Numbered from the stretch's first letter, positions 54,289-63,317 are shown. The stretch: DNA of 64,000 bases from CAZSLI01 sp964607705 (GCA_964607705.1 CAZSLI010000003.1:87591-151590), one strand, 5' to 3'. Program-made: numbers and translations. The notes: generated by a model from the sequence alone, not told the origin.

Positions 54289-54362
54289 TACGGCACCTGC
54301 CACAACCCCGAGACCGTAGTCGACCACGAGACCGTCTAGGTAGCCCCCCGAGAGGAAGCGCT

Positions 54363-55604
54363 ATGGAACTCACGCGACTGGCCGTGTTGGTCCTGATCTG
54401 CGTCGTCTCGTACGGGGCAGGTGAGTTGTTCGCCCGCTTCCACATCCCGCGCTTGCCCATCTACCTCGCGGTGGGTGCGGCATCGGGACTGCTCGTGACC
54501 TCGGCGGTCGAGACTGCGAACCTTACGTTTCCCATCCTGAACCCGGTTGCGCTGTGCGTGATCGGGTTCATCGCGGGAAGTCACCTCATCTGGCGGATCA
54601 TCAGTCCCCGGGTCAAGCCTATCGCTCTCCAGGTGTCGTTCATGACGCTGGTCGTGCCGCTGGTCGTGGGCACCGCGGTGTACGTGCTCATTCCCGGCGA
54701 CGTTCCGGCCAACGTCCGCCTCGCGGCGGCGATACTCGCAGGCACGGTCATGGTCGCCCTCTCGCCCCCCGAGGCCATCGCGATCATCTCCGAGTCGAAG
54801 TCCGCCGGGCCGTTCACGGGGCTCGTTCTCGGCGCGACGGTCGTTATGGACGTCGTGGTAGTGACGGCCTTCTCGATCACCCTCACGATCGCGAAGGCGC
54901 TGACGGGCACCGCGACCTCGGCGGCGGAACTGGCCGCGACGATCCTGCTCGGGATCGGGCTCGCTGTGGCAGGCGGGCTGCTGGTCGGGCTGCTGCTTCG
55001 CGCGCTCGTGCAGCGCGTGGGGTCCGACAGCGTCGTGACCGCGCTGATCATCGTTTTCGCAGCGGTGGCGGCATGGCTGGCGTTCGCCGCCGGCGAGTGG
55101 GCCCATGCGCGGCTGTCACTCGAGCTCGAGATCGAGCCTCTGTTGATCGCGATGATCGCCGGTGTCTTCGTGGCCAACCTGTCCTCGGCGGCCGGCAGGT
55201 TCGCGGGAATACTCGAGCGACTGGCTCCCTGGGTGTACGTCGTGTTCTTCACGCTGACCGGGCTGGGCCTCCACGTGGAAACGCTCATCGCCGCCGCGGC
55301 GCCTGCACTGCTTCTGTGGGTGCTGCGTATCGGCGGACTGTGGACCGGCTCCAAGATGGCCATGACACTCGCCAAGGAGCCGCCTGTGGTCAAGCGCGTC
55401 GCGTGGCGGGCGTTCGTCCCGCAAGCCGGCATCGCCCTCGCATTGGCGTCGACGATCACGCTCGAATTCCCGAAGGCCGGACCGGTGCTCTCGGCGATCA
55501 TCATCGGCACGATAGTGCTGAACGAGGCGAGCGGGCCGTTCTTCTTGCGGTCGGCGCTGACCGCCGCCGGCGAGACGGTGCCTGAAGGCGAGATGCTGGA
55601 CTAG
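54363..55604 (+). CDS. Cation:proton antiporter, CPA2/KefB-like
   Basis: 413 aa with about 12 helices. The Na_H_Exchanger-type N-terminus YGAGELFARFHIPRLPIYLA and the central GTVMVALSPPEAIAI with LGATVVMDVVVVTAF carry the two Asp/Pro-rich half-helices of CPA transporters. No TrkA-N domain follows, unlike KefB. Substrate ion unknown. ATG after GAGAGGAAG. Confidence 0.85.
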   Translation: MELTRLAVLVLICVVSYGAGELFARFHIPRLPIYLAVGAASGLLVTSAVETANLTFPILNPVALCVIGFIAGSHLIWRIISPRVKPIALQVSFMTLVVPLVVGTAVYVLIPGDVPANVRLAAAILAGTVMVALSPPEAIAIISESKSAGPFTGLVLGATVVMDVVVVTAFSITLTIAKALTGTATSAAELAATILLGIGLAVAGGLLVGLLLRALVQRVGSDSVVTALIIVFAAVAAWLAFAAGEWAHARLSLELEIEPLLIAMIAGVFVANLSSAAGRFAGILERLAPWVYVVFFTLTGLGLHVETLIAAAAPALLLWVLRIGGLWTGSKMAMTLAKEPPVVKRVAWRAFVPQAGIALALASTITLEFPKAGPVLSAIIIGTIVLNEASGPFFLRSALTAAGETVPEGEMLD

Positions 55605-55620
55605 GCCAAGTGCTGGGCCG

Positions 55621-56904
55621 CTAGTAGCCCGCGCGCGTGATGAGGTACTCGAGGTAGTGCGACTTCACCTGTTTGCTCGCCATCGCCTGCTTGATGGGCG
55701 GCAGCTTGAGTATCACGCCGAGGACCCCGGCCATCGCACGGTGATTCCATAGCACGCGGTTGTCGAATATGAGGTCGGCGAGGTCGCCTCGCTCGATCGC
55801 CATCGCGACCACGCGGTGGAGCGAGTTCACGGGCGTGATGACGCGCTGTTCGCGCGATTTCAGATGCAAGCTCGCGTCTCGGCAGGTCCGCACGCACACG
55901 CCGCATCCCAGGCACAGGTCCTCGGCGAGCTTGGCCTTCTTGGCTTTGGGGCGCGACGGGTCGTTCGCCGAGACGAGCGCCAGCGCCTCGACCGGACACG
56001 CGTTGACGCACCGGCCGCAGCCGGTGCAGGTCGCGGCGTCCACTTCCGGCAGGAAGTTCGAGGTGTGGACCGGGTTGAGCATGCCGAACTTGCGCGCGGC
56101 GGTCAGCGCCTCGCAGCAGCAGCCGCAGCAGTTGCAGATGAAGTTCACGTGCTCGCGGACGTTCTCGCCGAACTGCACGAGGCCCGACTCGTACGCCTGA
56201 TCGAGCAGCGCGAGGCCCTCGCTCACGTCGATGCTCCGGGAGTATCCGTGCCGCGTGAGCGACTCGGCCGTGTTGCCGAACGTCATGCAGATATCCATGG
56301 GCGCATCGCACGCTTGCTCGGCGTGCATCATCTTGTGCCGGCAGTAGCACATGCCGATCCCGCGATGCTCGGCGGTGCGGATGACCTCGCTCGCGCGCTC
56401 ATAGTCGAGCACGTGGAGCGCGTTCTCGCTCGTGAGCACGGGTTCGTGCACGAACACGCGCCCGAGCTGTGTCTCGCCGGTGACGAACAGCGCTTTGATG
56501 AACTCCTCTTCGACGTTCAGGTACTGGTGAAAGAGCTCGCCGAGGAGCCTCTGGTCCACGTCGCCGCGGGTGCGCATCATCGAGAACTCGAAGAAACCGG
56601 CCATGGGCGGTGGCAAGACGTAGGTGGTCGTGCCGTCGGGGTGCACGACGTCGAGCAGGATCGCCCGATCGGCCAGGCCCTCAAGGACCTTCTGCGTATC
56701 GAGCAGGTCGAGCTTGAGGATCTTGCTCGCCTTCTCGGCGGTGAAGGGCTTGATGGGGAGCTGCGCCACCAGGCCGGCCTCCCGCTCGCTGAACAGCAGC
56801 GCGAGTATCTGATACAGCGTGTCTGAGGGCGGAGCGCCTTGGGGGAAGCGGTTGAGCCGGTCGACCAGCTCGCTGTAGCCGGACCTGGCCGTCAGGTGCG
56901 CCAT
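55621..56904 (-). CDS. Iron-sulfur protein with winged-helix-like start and ferredoxin domain
   Basis: 427 aa. Residues 1-110 look like a helix-turn-helix domain (FTAEKASKILKLD). The middle holds CYCRHKMMHAEQAC and a cysteine stack CNCCGCCC. The C-terminus has two [4Fe-4S] motifs: CTGCGRCVNAC and CLGCGVCVRTC. Similar proteins occur in anaerobes next to oxidoreductases. The Old Yellow Enzyme gene 4 bp upstream would be its partner; an electron-transfer role is inferred. Confidence 0.8.
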   Translation of the reverse strand: MAHLTARSGYSELVDRLNRFPQGAPPSDTLYQILALLFSEREAGLVAQLPIKPFTAEKASKILKLDLLDTQKVLEGLADRAILLDVVHPDGTTTYVLPPPMAGFFEFSMMRTRGDVDQRLLGELFHQYLNVEEEFIKALFVTGETQLGRVFVHEPVLTSENALHVLDYERASEVIRTAEHRGIGMCYCRHKMMHAEQACDAPMDICMTFGNTAESLTRHGYSRSIDVSEGLALLDQAYESGLVQFGENVREHVNFICNCCGCCCEALTAARKFGMLNPVHTSNFLPEVDAATCTGCGRCVNACPVEALALVSANDPSRPKAKKAKLAEDLCLGCGVCVRTCRDASLHLKSREQRVITPVNSLHRVVAMAIERGDLADLIFDNRVLWNHRAMAGVLGVILKLPPIKQAMASKQVKSHYLEYLITRAGY

Positions 56905-56907
56905 CGC

Positions 56908-57900
56908 CTACTCCCCCAGCTCGCGAACGGCCTTGATCGCCCACTCCGAGTCCTTGAGCAGCGCCCGACCCACGCCGATGAGATCCGCTCGGCCCTCTGC
57001 CAGCAGGCGCTCGGCGTGGCTGGGCTCGGTGACGCCGCCGGTGAGTATGACCGGCACCGAGACGGCCTCTCGGATGGGCTCCGAGAGCTCGGCGAAGTAG
57101 CCGGGCTCGTCGTGGTCGGGGCGCATGTAGCCGGTGAGGCCGCCGGTCACGTCGATGCAGTCGACGCCCGCCTGCTCGAATTCCACCGCTGCCGCGACCG
57201 CATCCTCGACCGTGGTGCCGCCCTCGGTGTAGTCCTTGGCGCCGATGCGGATGAAGACCGGGAATTCGTCCCCCACGGCGTCGCGCACCGCGCGGATCAC
57301 CTGCCGATGAAGCCGCAGCCGCCCGTGGAGGTCGCCGCCGTACTCGTCGGTGCGCCTGTTGGTGAGCGGCGACAGGAACTCGTTGAGCAGGTAGCCGTGA
57401 GCCGAGTGGATCTCGACGCCGTCGAAGCCGGCGATCTTGACCCGCCGCGCCGCCGCGCCGAACTGCCAGGCCACGTCACGGATCTCCTCGGCGGTCAGCT
57501 CGCGCGGGATGCGGCCCGAGTCGGGTGGCCACTCGGTCGCGGACGGGCCGACGATGGCATGGCCCGGCAGGACCGAACCGGCACCGGCGTGGTTGATCTG
57601 GACGACGGACTTCACGCCGTTGGCGCGGAAGACCTCGGCAAGGCGGCGCAGACCGTCGAGCATCCGGTCGTCGGCGATCGACGGCTGGCCCACGCGGTTG
57701 CGGCCCTGCTCCATGATGAAGCAGTGCTCCGTGATCACGAGCCCCAGGGCGCCGCCGCGCGTCTTCTCGTCGTAATACGCGAGAAGGTCGTCGGTGATGG
57801 CACCGTCGGGATGCGCTTTGGAGGTCGCCATCGGCGGCATGACGAGCCGGTTGCTCAGCTCAAGCGATCCAATGGTCAACGGCTCGAGTGCGTACGCCAT
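56908..57900 (-). CDS. NADH:flavin oxidoreductase, Old Yellow Enzyme family
   Basis: 330 aa FMN TIM-barrel. LSNRLVMPPMATSKA, QINHAGAG, the active-site-type EIHSAHGYLLNEFLSP, and GGVTEPSHAERLLAEG. It lacks the extra [4Fe-4S]/FAD part of 2,4-dienoyl-CoA reductase, so it is the short form. It shares a transcript with the iron-sulfur protein (4-bp gap) and is divergent from padR. Confidence 0.92.
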   Translation of the reverse strand: MAYALEPLTIGSLELSNRLVMPPMATSKAHPDGAITDDLLAYYDEKTRGGALGLVITEHCFIMEQGRNRVGQPSIADDRMLDGLRRLAEVFRANGVKSVVQINHAGAGSVLPGHAIVGPSATEWPPDSGRIPRELTAEEIRDVAWQFGAAARRVKIAGFDGVEIHSAHGYLLNEFLSPLTNRRTDEYGGDLHGRLRLHRQVIRAVRDAVGDEFPVFIRIGAKDYTEGGTTVEDAVAAAVEFEQAGVDCIDVTGGLTGYMRPDHDEPGYFAELSEPIREAVSVPVILTGGVTEPSHAERLLAEGRADLIGVGRALLKDSEWAIKAVRELGE

Positions 57901-58054
57901 GAACGTGTCCTTTCGGCTGGTCAGTCCAAGCATCTCACTTTGTGCGGCGATGGGAACAGGGATTGTGAGCAAGTCCCTATCACAGGTACCCGTACGGTCG
58001 AGCGCCGCACCGCCGACTGCTGACATCATCTGGATTGGCACGTGGTCTGCTATG

Positions 58055-58080
58055 CTATCGCGATAGTTACCGATATATCG
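58055..58080. promoter_or_regulatory. PadR operator candidates
   Basis: Two perfect palindromes, CTATCGCGATAG (58055-58066) and CGATATATCG (58071-58080), 22 bp before the padR start. They suggest autoregulation and perhaps control of the divergent Old Yellow Enzyme gene. Confidence 0.6.
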
Positions 58081-58101
58081 CGTCACTCGAAAGGAATCGC
58101 C

Positions 58102-58659
58102 ATGCATCAGCACCCCCACGGACGCGACTGCGCCGCCGGCGCTCGCGCCCACCACGCCGGCTTCGGCCGTCACGGATTCAAGCACGGTTTCATGGGCGGC
58201 CACCCCGGCTTCGGCCCCGGTCGCGCTCGCCGCGGCGATGTTCGCACCGCCGTCCTGCGCCTGCTCGCCGAGCAGCCCATGCACGGTTACCAGATCATCC
58301 AGGAACTCGGCGAGCGCAGCGGTGGGGCCTGGAGCCCCAGTGCCGGCTCGGTCTACCCCACCCTGCAGCTGCTCGCGGACGAAGGCCTCGTCACCGCAGA
58401 GGAGACCAGCGGCAAGAAGGTCTTCTCCCTCACCGAGGCCGGCACCGAGGCAGTCGCCGCGCTGGCCGATCAGCCCGCGCCCTGGGAAGAGGCTGCTGTG
58501 GGCGACGCGGCCGCCAGCGACTACCGCGAGGCTGCCGGCAAGCTCATGCAGGCGGTCTTCCAGATCGGCAAGTCGGGCACCAAGGAGCAGCGCGAAGCGT
58601 CGCTCGAGGTGCTGAACGACGCCCGCAAGAAGCTCTACGCGATCCTCGCCGAGGATTAG
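58102..58659 (+). CDS. PadR-family regulator with His-rich N-terminus
   Basis: 185 aa. PadR winged helix: RRGDVRTAVLRLLAEQPMHG, GYQIIQELGERSGGAW, SAGSVYPTLQLLADEGLV. Before it are about 45 residues rich in His and Gly (HQHPHGRDC, HHAGFGRHGFKHGF), which may bind metal. The ATG at 58102 was chosen because it follows GAAAGGAA; an earlier GTG-like start is unsupported. It precedes the ABC1 kinase gene by 55 bp. Confidence 0.88.
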   Translation: MHQHPHGRDCAAGARAHHAGFGRHGFKHGFMGGHPGFGPGRARRGDVRTAVLRLLAEQPMHGYQIIQELGERSGGAWSPSAGSVYPTLQLLADEGLVTAEETSGKKVFSLTEAGTEAVAALADQPAPWEEAAVGDAAASDYREAAGKLMQAVFQIGKSGTKEQREASLEVLNDARKKLYAILAED

Positions 58660-58714
58660 GCGAACATCCCTGTTGCCGCCCGGCGCCCCCGAGGCGCCGG
58701 GCAACGGAGGTTGC

Positions 58715-60412
58715 ATGAAGGCGTCTCAGCTACGCGCGCGGTACCGCCGGATCGTGTTCTTTTTCGGACGTGAGACCGCGAGCTTCATCTGGTGGGAGAT
58801 CGTGTTGCCGCGTCTCGGCATGCGCGCGTGGTCCAACAGCACGCGCGCCCAGCGCAGCCGCCGCAGCGCCGTGCGCTTCCGGGCGCTCGCCATCCGCATG
58901 GGCGGCCTGATGATCAAGGTCGGCCAGTTCCTCTCGGCACGCCTCGATATCCTCCCTCCTGAGATCACCGACGAGCTCTCCGGCCTCCAAGACGAGGTGC
59001 CTGCCGAGAAGTTCTCGGCGATCCGCGAGTTGGCTGCAGCAGAGCTCGGGGCGCCACTCGCCGAGCACTACGCGTCGTTCGACCCCGAGCCGCTTGCGGC
59101 CGCCTCGCTGGGCCAGGCCCATCGCGCATGCCTGCGCGAGAGCGATGCCGCCGAGGCCGGGTTCTCGGAAGTCGTCGTGAAGGTGCAGAGGCCCTACATC
59201 GACCAGATCGTCGAAGTCGACCTCGCCGCTCTGCGCCGCGTGGGTGCCTGGCTCCAGCGCTATCGGCCCGTCGCGAAGCGCGCCAACGTGCCCGCGCTCG
59301 TCGAGGAGTTCGCCGTCACGACGCGCGCCGAAATCGACTATCTGGCCGAGGGCAGCAACGCCGAGAAGTTCGCCGTCAACTTCGCCGACATGCCCAACGT
59401 AAGCGTACCGGTCGTGGTCTGGCCGCTCACGACGCGGCGCGTGCTGACGCTCGAGGACGTCTCGGCGATCCGGCTCGGTGACTACGACGCGATAACTGCG
59501 GCCGGCATCGACCGGCTCGACGTCGCCAACGTGCTCGTGCAGACCTACATGCAGCAGATCTTCGAGGACGGCCTGTTCCACGCCGACCCTCACCCCGGCA
59601 ACCTGTTCGTCACGCCCACCGGAGGCGTCGACGCCAACGGGGCAGCCGAGTGGAAGCTGACCTTCATCGACTTCGGCATGGTGGGACGCGTTCCCGAGAA
59701 TCTGCGCGCCGGCCTTCGCGAGGCGCTCGTGGCGATAGGGCTCCAGGACGGCGCCCGGTTGGTCGCGGCGTTCAAGACGCTCGACGTGCTGCTGCCCAGC
59801 GCCGACCTCAAGCTCATCGAGATGGCGTCGATGCAGCTGTTCGAACGCTTCGGCGGGATGAGCATGGGCGACCTGCGCGGCATCGACCACGACGAGATGA
59901 TGAGCTTCGGCCTCCAGTTCCGCGAGCTCATGCTCGACCTGCCGTTCCAGCTTCCGGAGAATCTGCTGCTCCTGGGCAGGACCATCGCGATCCTGTCGGG
60001 AATGTGCACGGGACTCGATCCCGAGTTCAACCTCTGGACCGCGCTCGCGCCGTACGCCAGCAAGCTCGTGTCCGAGGAAGAAGGCGGCGGCTGGGTGCAG
60101 ACGCTGCTCACGGAGGGCGGCAAGCTCCTGCAGACGCTCGTGGCGCTGCCGGCCCGGGCCGACCGGGTGCTGACGCTCGTCGAGCGCGGAGAGCTCAACG
60201 TACAGACGCCGCTGCTCGACTTGCGAGTGCGGCGGGTCGAACGGGCGGTGAACCGTGTGGGCACGACTATCGTCTTCGCGGCGCTGCTCCTCGGCGGTGC
60301 GCTGCTGCGCGACACGGACCCGGCGCTCGGCCAGGTGCTGATGTGGGCGTCGCTGTTGCCGCTCGTCATGGTGATGCTCGGTGGCCGAGGAGGTCACCCG
60401 GGCGGGCGGTAG
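58715..60412 (+). CDS. ABC1/UbiB atypical kinase
   Basis: 565 aa. GGLMIKVGQFLSARLDILP (KxGQ motif), AAASLGQAHRA replacing the P-loop as in the family, VVVKVQRP, EIDYLAEGSNAEKF, HADPHPGNLF and LTFIDFGMVG. Two C-terminal membrane helices. UbiB proteins support quinone lipid biosynthesis, and this organism would make menaquinone by the Mqn route. GGAGG before the ATG. Probably transcribed with padR. Confidence 0.93.
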   Translation: MKASQLRARYRRIVFFFGRETASFIWWEIVLPRLGMRAWSNSTRAQRSRRSAVRFRALAIRMGGLMIKVGQFLSARLDILPPEITDELSGLQDEVPAEKFSAIRELAAAELGAPLAEHYASFDPEPLAAASLGQAHRACLRESDAAEAGFSEVVVKVQRPYIDQIVEVDLAALRRVGAWLQRYRPVAKRANVPALVEEFAVTTRAEIDYLAEGSNAEKFAVNFADMPNVSVPVVVWPLTTRRVLTLEDVSAIRLGDYDAITAAGIDRLDVANVLVQTYMQQIFEDGLFHADPHPGNLFVTPTGGVDANGAAEWKLTFIDFGMVGRVPENLRAGLREALVAIGLQDGARLVAAFKTLDVLLPSADLKLIEMASMQLFERFGGMSMGDLRGIDHDEMMSFGLQFRELMLDLPFQLPENLLLLGRTIAILSGMCTGLDPEFNLWTALAPYASKLVSEEEGGGWVQTLLTEGGKLLQTLVALPARADRVLTLVERGELNVQTPLLDLRVRRVERAVNRVGTTIVFAALLLGGALLRDTDPALGQVLMWASLLPLVMVMLGGRGGHPGGR

Positions 60413-60483
60413 GCGAATGCGGGGCGAGTACCCGGCTGGGACCCCTTGCATTCGGCGCGCGAGGCCCGTAGCATCTGCGAGAC

Positions 60484-60577
60484 TCGAAGGGGAGTAGCCG
60501 GCCCGCGCCAAGCGGGTGACGCATCCGTCACTACGGGCCCATCGGCCTCGGATGCGACTTAAACGGCGAGACCTTCG
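60484..60577 (+). promoter_or_regulatory. yybP-ykoY (manganese) riboswitch
   Basis: P1 is CGAAGG (60484-60489) with CCTTCG (60572-60577). GGGGAGTAGC right after the 5' strand is the conserved core of this class, and GGCGAGACC precedes the 3' strand. terC, a frequent target of this riboswitch, follows. Confidence 0.85.
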
Positions 60578-60637
60578 GCACTGTCAGTGCCGGAGGTGCG
60601 CTCACCCGCGAACCTCCGCATGCAAAGAGAGGTTCGC
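60577..60637 (+). promoter_or_regulatory. Expression platform sequestering the terC ribosome site
   Basis: GCGAACCTC (60608-60616) pairs perfectly with GAGGTTCGC (60629-60637), burying most of the AGAGAGG ribosome site. A competing helix GGAGGT (60592-60597) with ACCTCC (60612-60617) would free it. This suggests translational control. Confidence 0.65.
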
Positions 60638-60639
60638 CT

Positions 60640-61593
60640 GTGACGACCGGTCTTACGCCCTGGCTCCTGTTCTCCGCCCTCATCGTCGCGCTACTGTTGC
60701 TCGACTTGTTCGTCGCGCACCGCGAGGACAAAGAGGTCTCCGTTCGCTCGGCCATCTGGTGGTCTGCGGGCTGGATTTCACTCGCACTCGGCTTCGGCGG
60801 CGTGCTGTGGCTCACGCGCGGCGCCGAGATCGCGCAGCAGTTCCTCGCCGGCTTTGTGATCGAGAAGTCGCTTTCCGTGGACAACCTGTTCGTCTTCGTC
60901 GTCGTGTTCTCGGCGCTCGGCATCGCGGCGAAGTACCAGCACAAGGTGCTGTTCTGGGGCATCCTCGGCGCGATCGTGTTCCGCCTGGTGTTCATCTTCG
61001 GCGGCATCGCGCTGCTCGAGCAGTTCCACTGGCTCATCTACGTGTTCGGCGCCTTCCTCATCTACACGGCGTTCAAGATGTGGCGCAGCGACGAGTCGAA
61101 CTCCGACCCTCGCAACAACCCGCTCGTCCGGCTGGCCGAGAAGCACCTACCCATCGACTGCGGCTACCAGGGCGGCAAGTTCTGGTACCGCGAGCGCGGC
61201 AAGCTTGTCTTCACCGGCCTGGCGCTGGCGCTCGTGGCGGTCGAATCGGCCGACCTCGTGTTCGCCGTCGACTCAGTGCCTGCCGTGCTCGCAGTGTCGC
61301 GCGACCCATTCATCGTGTTCACCTCGAACGTCTTCGCGATCCTTGGCCTGCGCTCGCTCTACTTCGCGCTCGCCGGCTGCATCGAGCGGTTCCACTACCT
61401 GCATTACGGCTTGGCCATCGTGCTCGGGTTCGTAGGCGCGAAGATGCTGCTCGCCGACATCTTCCACGTGCCCATCCCGCTCTCGATCGCCTTCATCCTT
61501 ACGATGGTCGTGGGCTCGATGGTGTACTCCGCATGGAAGACGCGGGGCGCGTGTCAGGTGCCGACCGAGTTGGCGACGTCGAAGGGAGAGTGA
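60640..61593 (+). CDS. TerC-family membrane protein, likely metal exporter
   Basis: 317 aa, seven or more helices. VIEKSLSVDNLFVFVVVFSA and VESADLVFAVDSVPAVLAVS are the paired acidic motifs of TerC. The family is linked to Mn2+ efflux and tellurite resistance, and the riboswitch upstream supports manganese. GTG start after AGAGAGG. Confidence 0.94.
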   Translation: MTTGLTPWLLFSALIVALLLLDLFVAHREDKEVSVRSAIWWSAGWISLALGFGGVLWLTRGAEIAQQFLAGFVIEKSLSVDNLFVFVVVFSALGIAAKYQHKVLFWGILGAIVFRLVFIFGGIALLEQFHWLIYVFGAFLIYTAFKMWRSDESNSDPRNNPLVRLAEKHLPIDCGYQGGKFWYRERGKLVFTGLALALVAVESADLVFAVDSVPAVLAVSRDPFIVFTSNVFAILGLRSLYFALAGCIERFHYLHYGLAIVLGFVGAKMLLADIFHVPIPLSIAFILTMVVGSMVYSAWKTRGACQVPTELATSKGE

Positions 61594-61704
61594 CGAAGAA
61601 CGGACGCTCGTGCGACCGCGCCTTCCCGCAACGCGCCGAGGAGACTCAGCGCGTTCGAGGACTTCGGCGCGGTAGCACTGGGGAGTGAGGGCCACCTCCC
61701 CTCG

Positions 61705-62193
61705 CTAGCAGCCCCGCGTCGCCCGAATCGTGCGCTGCGCCGTCTCCAGCGCGTCGATGGCGGCCCGGCGCTGGTCTTCGGTGCCCGAGTGCTCCACCTC
61801 GAGCACGGCGTCGAGCAGGCTCCATGACGCCTCGCGCAGGGTGGCGGTGCGCTGCTCCTCGGCGACGCTTGTGACGCGCTTCTCGGTGGCGCGTGGCGCG
61901 TGGATGCGGTAACCGAGGCCCCGCACGGTCTCGATGCAGTCGCTCGCTCCGGCCTCGGCGAGCTTGTGCCGAAGGCGCGAGACGAGAACGGTGACCGACT
62001 CGGGCGAATACTCGGCGTCTTCATTGTCGGTGGCGAGCTGCTCGGGCGAGTAGACCCAGCCCGGGCGCTCGACGAGCTTCATCACGATCTCGAACTCGCG
62101 GAAAGTGAGGTCGACCTCGTGCCCGTCGACCACGACGATGTGCTCGTGCGGCCGAATGACCAGCCCGCAGGCGGTTATCTCATCGACGCCCAC
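61705..62193 (-). CDS. Orphan winged-helix regulator (OmpR/PhoB-type), no receiver domain
   Basis: 162 aa. Trans_reg_C domain: LTFREFEIVMKLVERPGWVY, SVTVLVSRLRHKL and TVRGLGYRIHAP. The receiver domain is absent and the frame begins directly at the DNA-binding part. A C-terminal helical extension of about 60 aa is unassigned. Divergent from the secreted repeat peptide, which it may control. Confidence 0.85.
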   Translation of the reverse strand: MGVDEITACGLVIRPHEHIVVVDGHEVDLTFREFEIVMKLVERPGWVYSPEQLATDNEDAEYSPESVTVLVSRLRHKLAEAGASDCIETVRGLGYRIHAPRATEKRVTSVAEEQRTATLREASWSLLDAVLEVEHSGTEDQRRAAIDALETAQRTIRATRGC

Positions 62194-62309
62194 GTCACCA
62201 CCTCGCTCTCACATTCTTCTAGTACCCCGATGTTCGAGAACCGTTCGTGCGCCGTTAGGACGCCGAGGGCATACGAGAGGGTAAGGCGGTTGTGGAAGGA
62301 GGTGCGATC

Positions 62310-62609
62310 ATGAAATCCACATCGCTGCTCATGCGCAAGCTGGCGTGGAGCGGAGTAGTCGCCCTCGTCCTCGCCTCGGTACTTGTGGTGGCCGCGCCGG
62401 TCGCCGCTGCACCCAACTACGAGACGCATGCGTACTACAGCGTCGTGAAGGATGAGCCGTCAGCGCCGTTCACCGCGGCCGATGAGTTCAAGCGCACGTC
62501 GCTGATCGCGTACTACAGCGTTGTCAGGGACGAGCCGTCAGCCCCGTTTACCGATAGTGAGCTGATGAAGCGCACGTCGCTGGTCCCGTACTACAGCGTT
62601 GTCCACTAA
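62310..62609 (+). CDS. Small secreted peptide with 26-residue tandem repeats
   Basis: 99 aa. Signal peptide (about 1-34), then repeat 1 at 41-66, repeat 2 at 67-92 and a partial third at 93-99. Each unit reads YYSVV-K/R-DEPSAPFT...KRTSL. AAGGAGGTGCGATC precedes the ATG. Charged, Tyr-rich repeats suggest a secreted or wall-bound peptide. No known family. It sits between an orphan regulator and a secreted HExxH protein. Confidence 0.75.
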   Translation: MKSTSLLMRKLAWSGVVALVLASVLVVAAPVAAAPNYETHAYYSVVKDEPSAPFTAADEFKRTSLIAYYSVVRDEPSAPFTDSELMKRTSLVPYYSVVH

Positions 62610-62641
62610 CTAACGAGTGTCTTCTCCGCTGAGCGGCGAGG

Positions 62642-63070
62642 TCAGTTCCTCAGGAACTTGGCCGAGTCGCTCGGCGGCAGATTCTCGCCCCAGTCGATTC
62701 GGCCGTTGTCGCGCCAGTCGATGACGTGCCACACCTCGTGCTCGAGGATCTCGTCTACCGAGTACACGTGATTGCGGTCGATCACGATGACGCCGCGCGT
62801 GTAGTAGGCGATCGCCTGCTCGCCGTTGGGGGTCGCGCCGATCGAGACGGTGACACCATCGAGGAGGCGGTAGCGTGCGGCCAGGCGCGCGAGGATCTTC
62901 TCGGCTTCGCGCGCGTCGCGGGCTGAGTCGGATGCAGCGGCGCTGGCGGCCGGAGCCGTCGCACCTGCAGGGGTGGCCAGCGGGGCCGACGCGCCGGCAG
63001 GCGCGGGCACGCGGCTCGCGACCAGCAGCGCGAACATCACGGTGAGCATCGCTGTGCGCAGGTACTTCAT
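62642..63070 (-). CDS. Small secreted HExxH protein, copy 2
   Basis: 142 aa. Signal peptide, Ala/Pro-rich linker, then the same core as the protein at 51503-52000: HEVWH (111-115) within LEHEVWHVIDWR, and RIDWGENLPP. The two share IG-x-TP-x-G-x-QA-x-x-YY-x-RG before the motif. Possible zinc hydrolase. The ATG at 63070 lacks a Shine-Dalgarno; a short upstream frame with a good one ends 9 nt before it. Confidence 0.75.
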   Translation of the reverse strand: MKYLRTAMLTVMFALLVASRVPAPAGASAPLATPAGATAPAASAAASDSARDAREAEKILARLAARYRLLDGVTVSIGATPNGEQAIAYYTRGVIVIDRNHVYSVDEILEHEVWHVIDWRDNGRIDWGENLPPSDSAKFLRN

Positions 63071-63079
63071 AGCGCGATG

Positions 63080-63157
63080 TCAGCGAGGAACGTGCCGAGC
63101 AGTCGGCGACAGAGCACGACAGGGGCCGCCGAGGATCTGCGGGTGTTCTCGGTACAT
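63080..63157 (-). other. Possible short upstream ORF
   Basis: 25 codons from ATG 63157, preceded by GGAGGTCGAAG, ending in TGA 9 nt before the HExxH gene start. It could couple translation or act as a leader peptide. Not conserved as far as can be judged here. Confidence 0.3.
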
Positions 63158-63317
63158 CTTCGACCTCCGATGAATCTGCTGCGAGAGCCAGCGTGGTGGT
63201 AGTCCATACCCACGTCATCGCCATCGCGTTCTCCCCTCTCTGGATGCGTTTACCGCCCTCCGCACCGCGGGTATCTGCAACCGTTTCGCGCGGTACCGCA
63301 GCGATGGAGGAGGAGTT

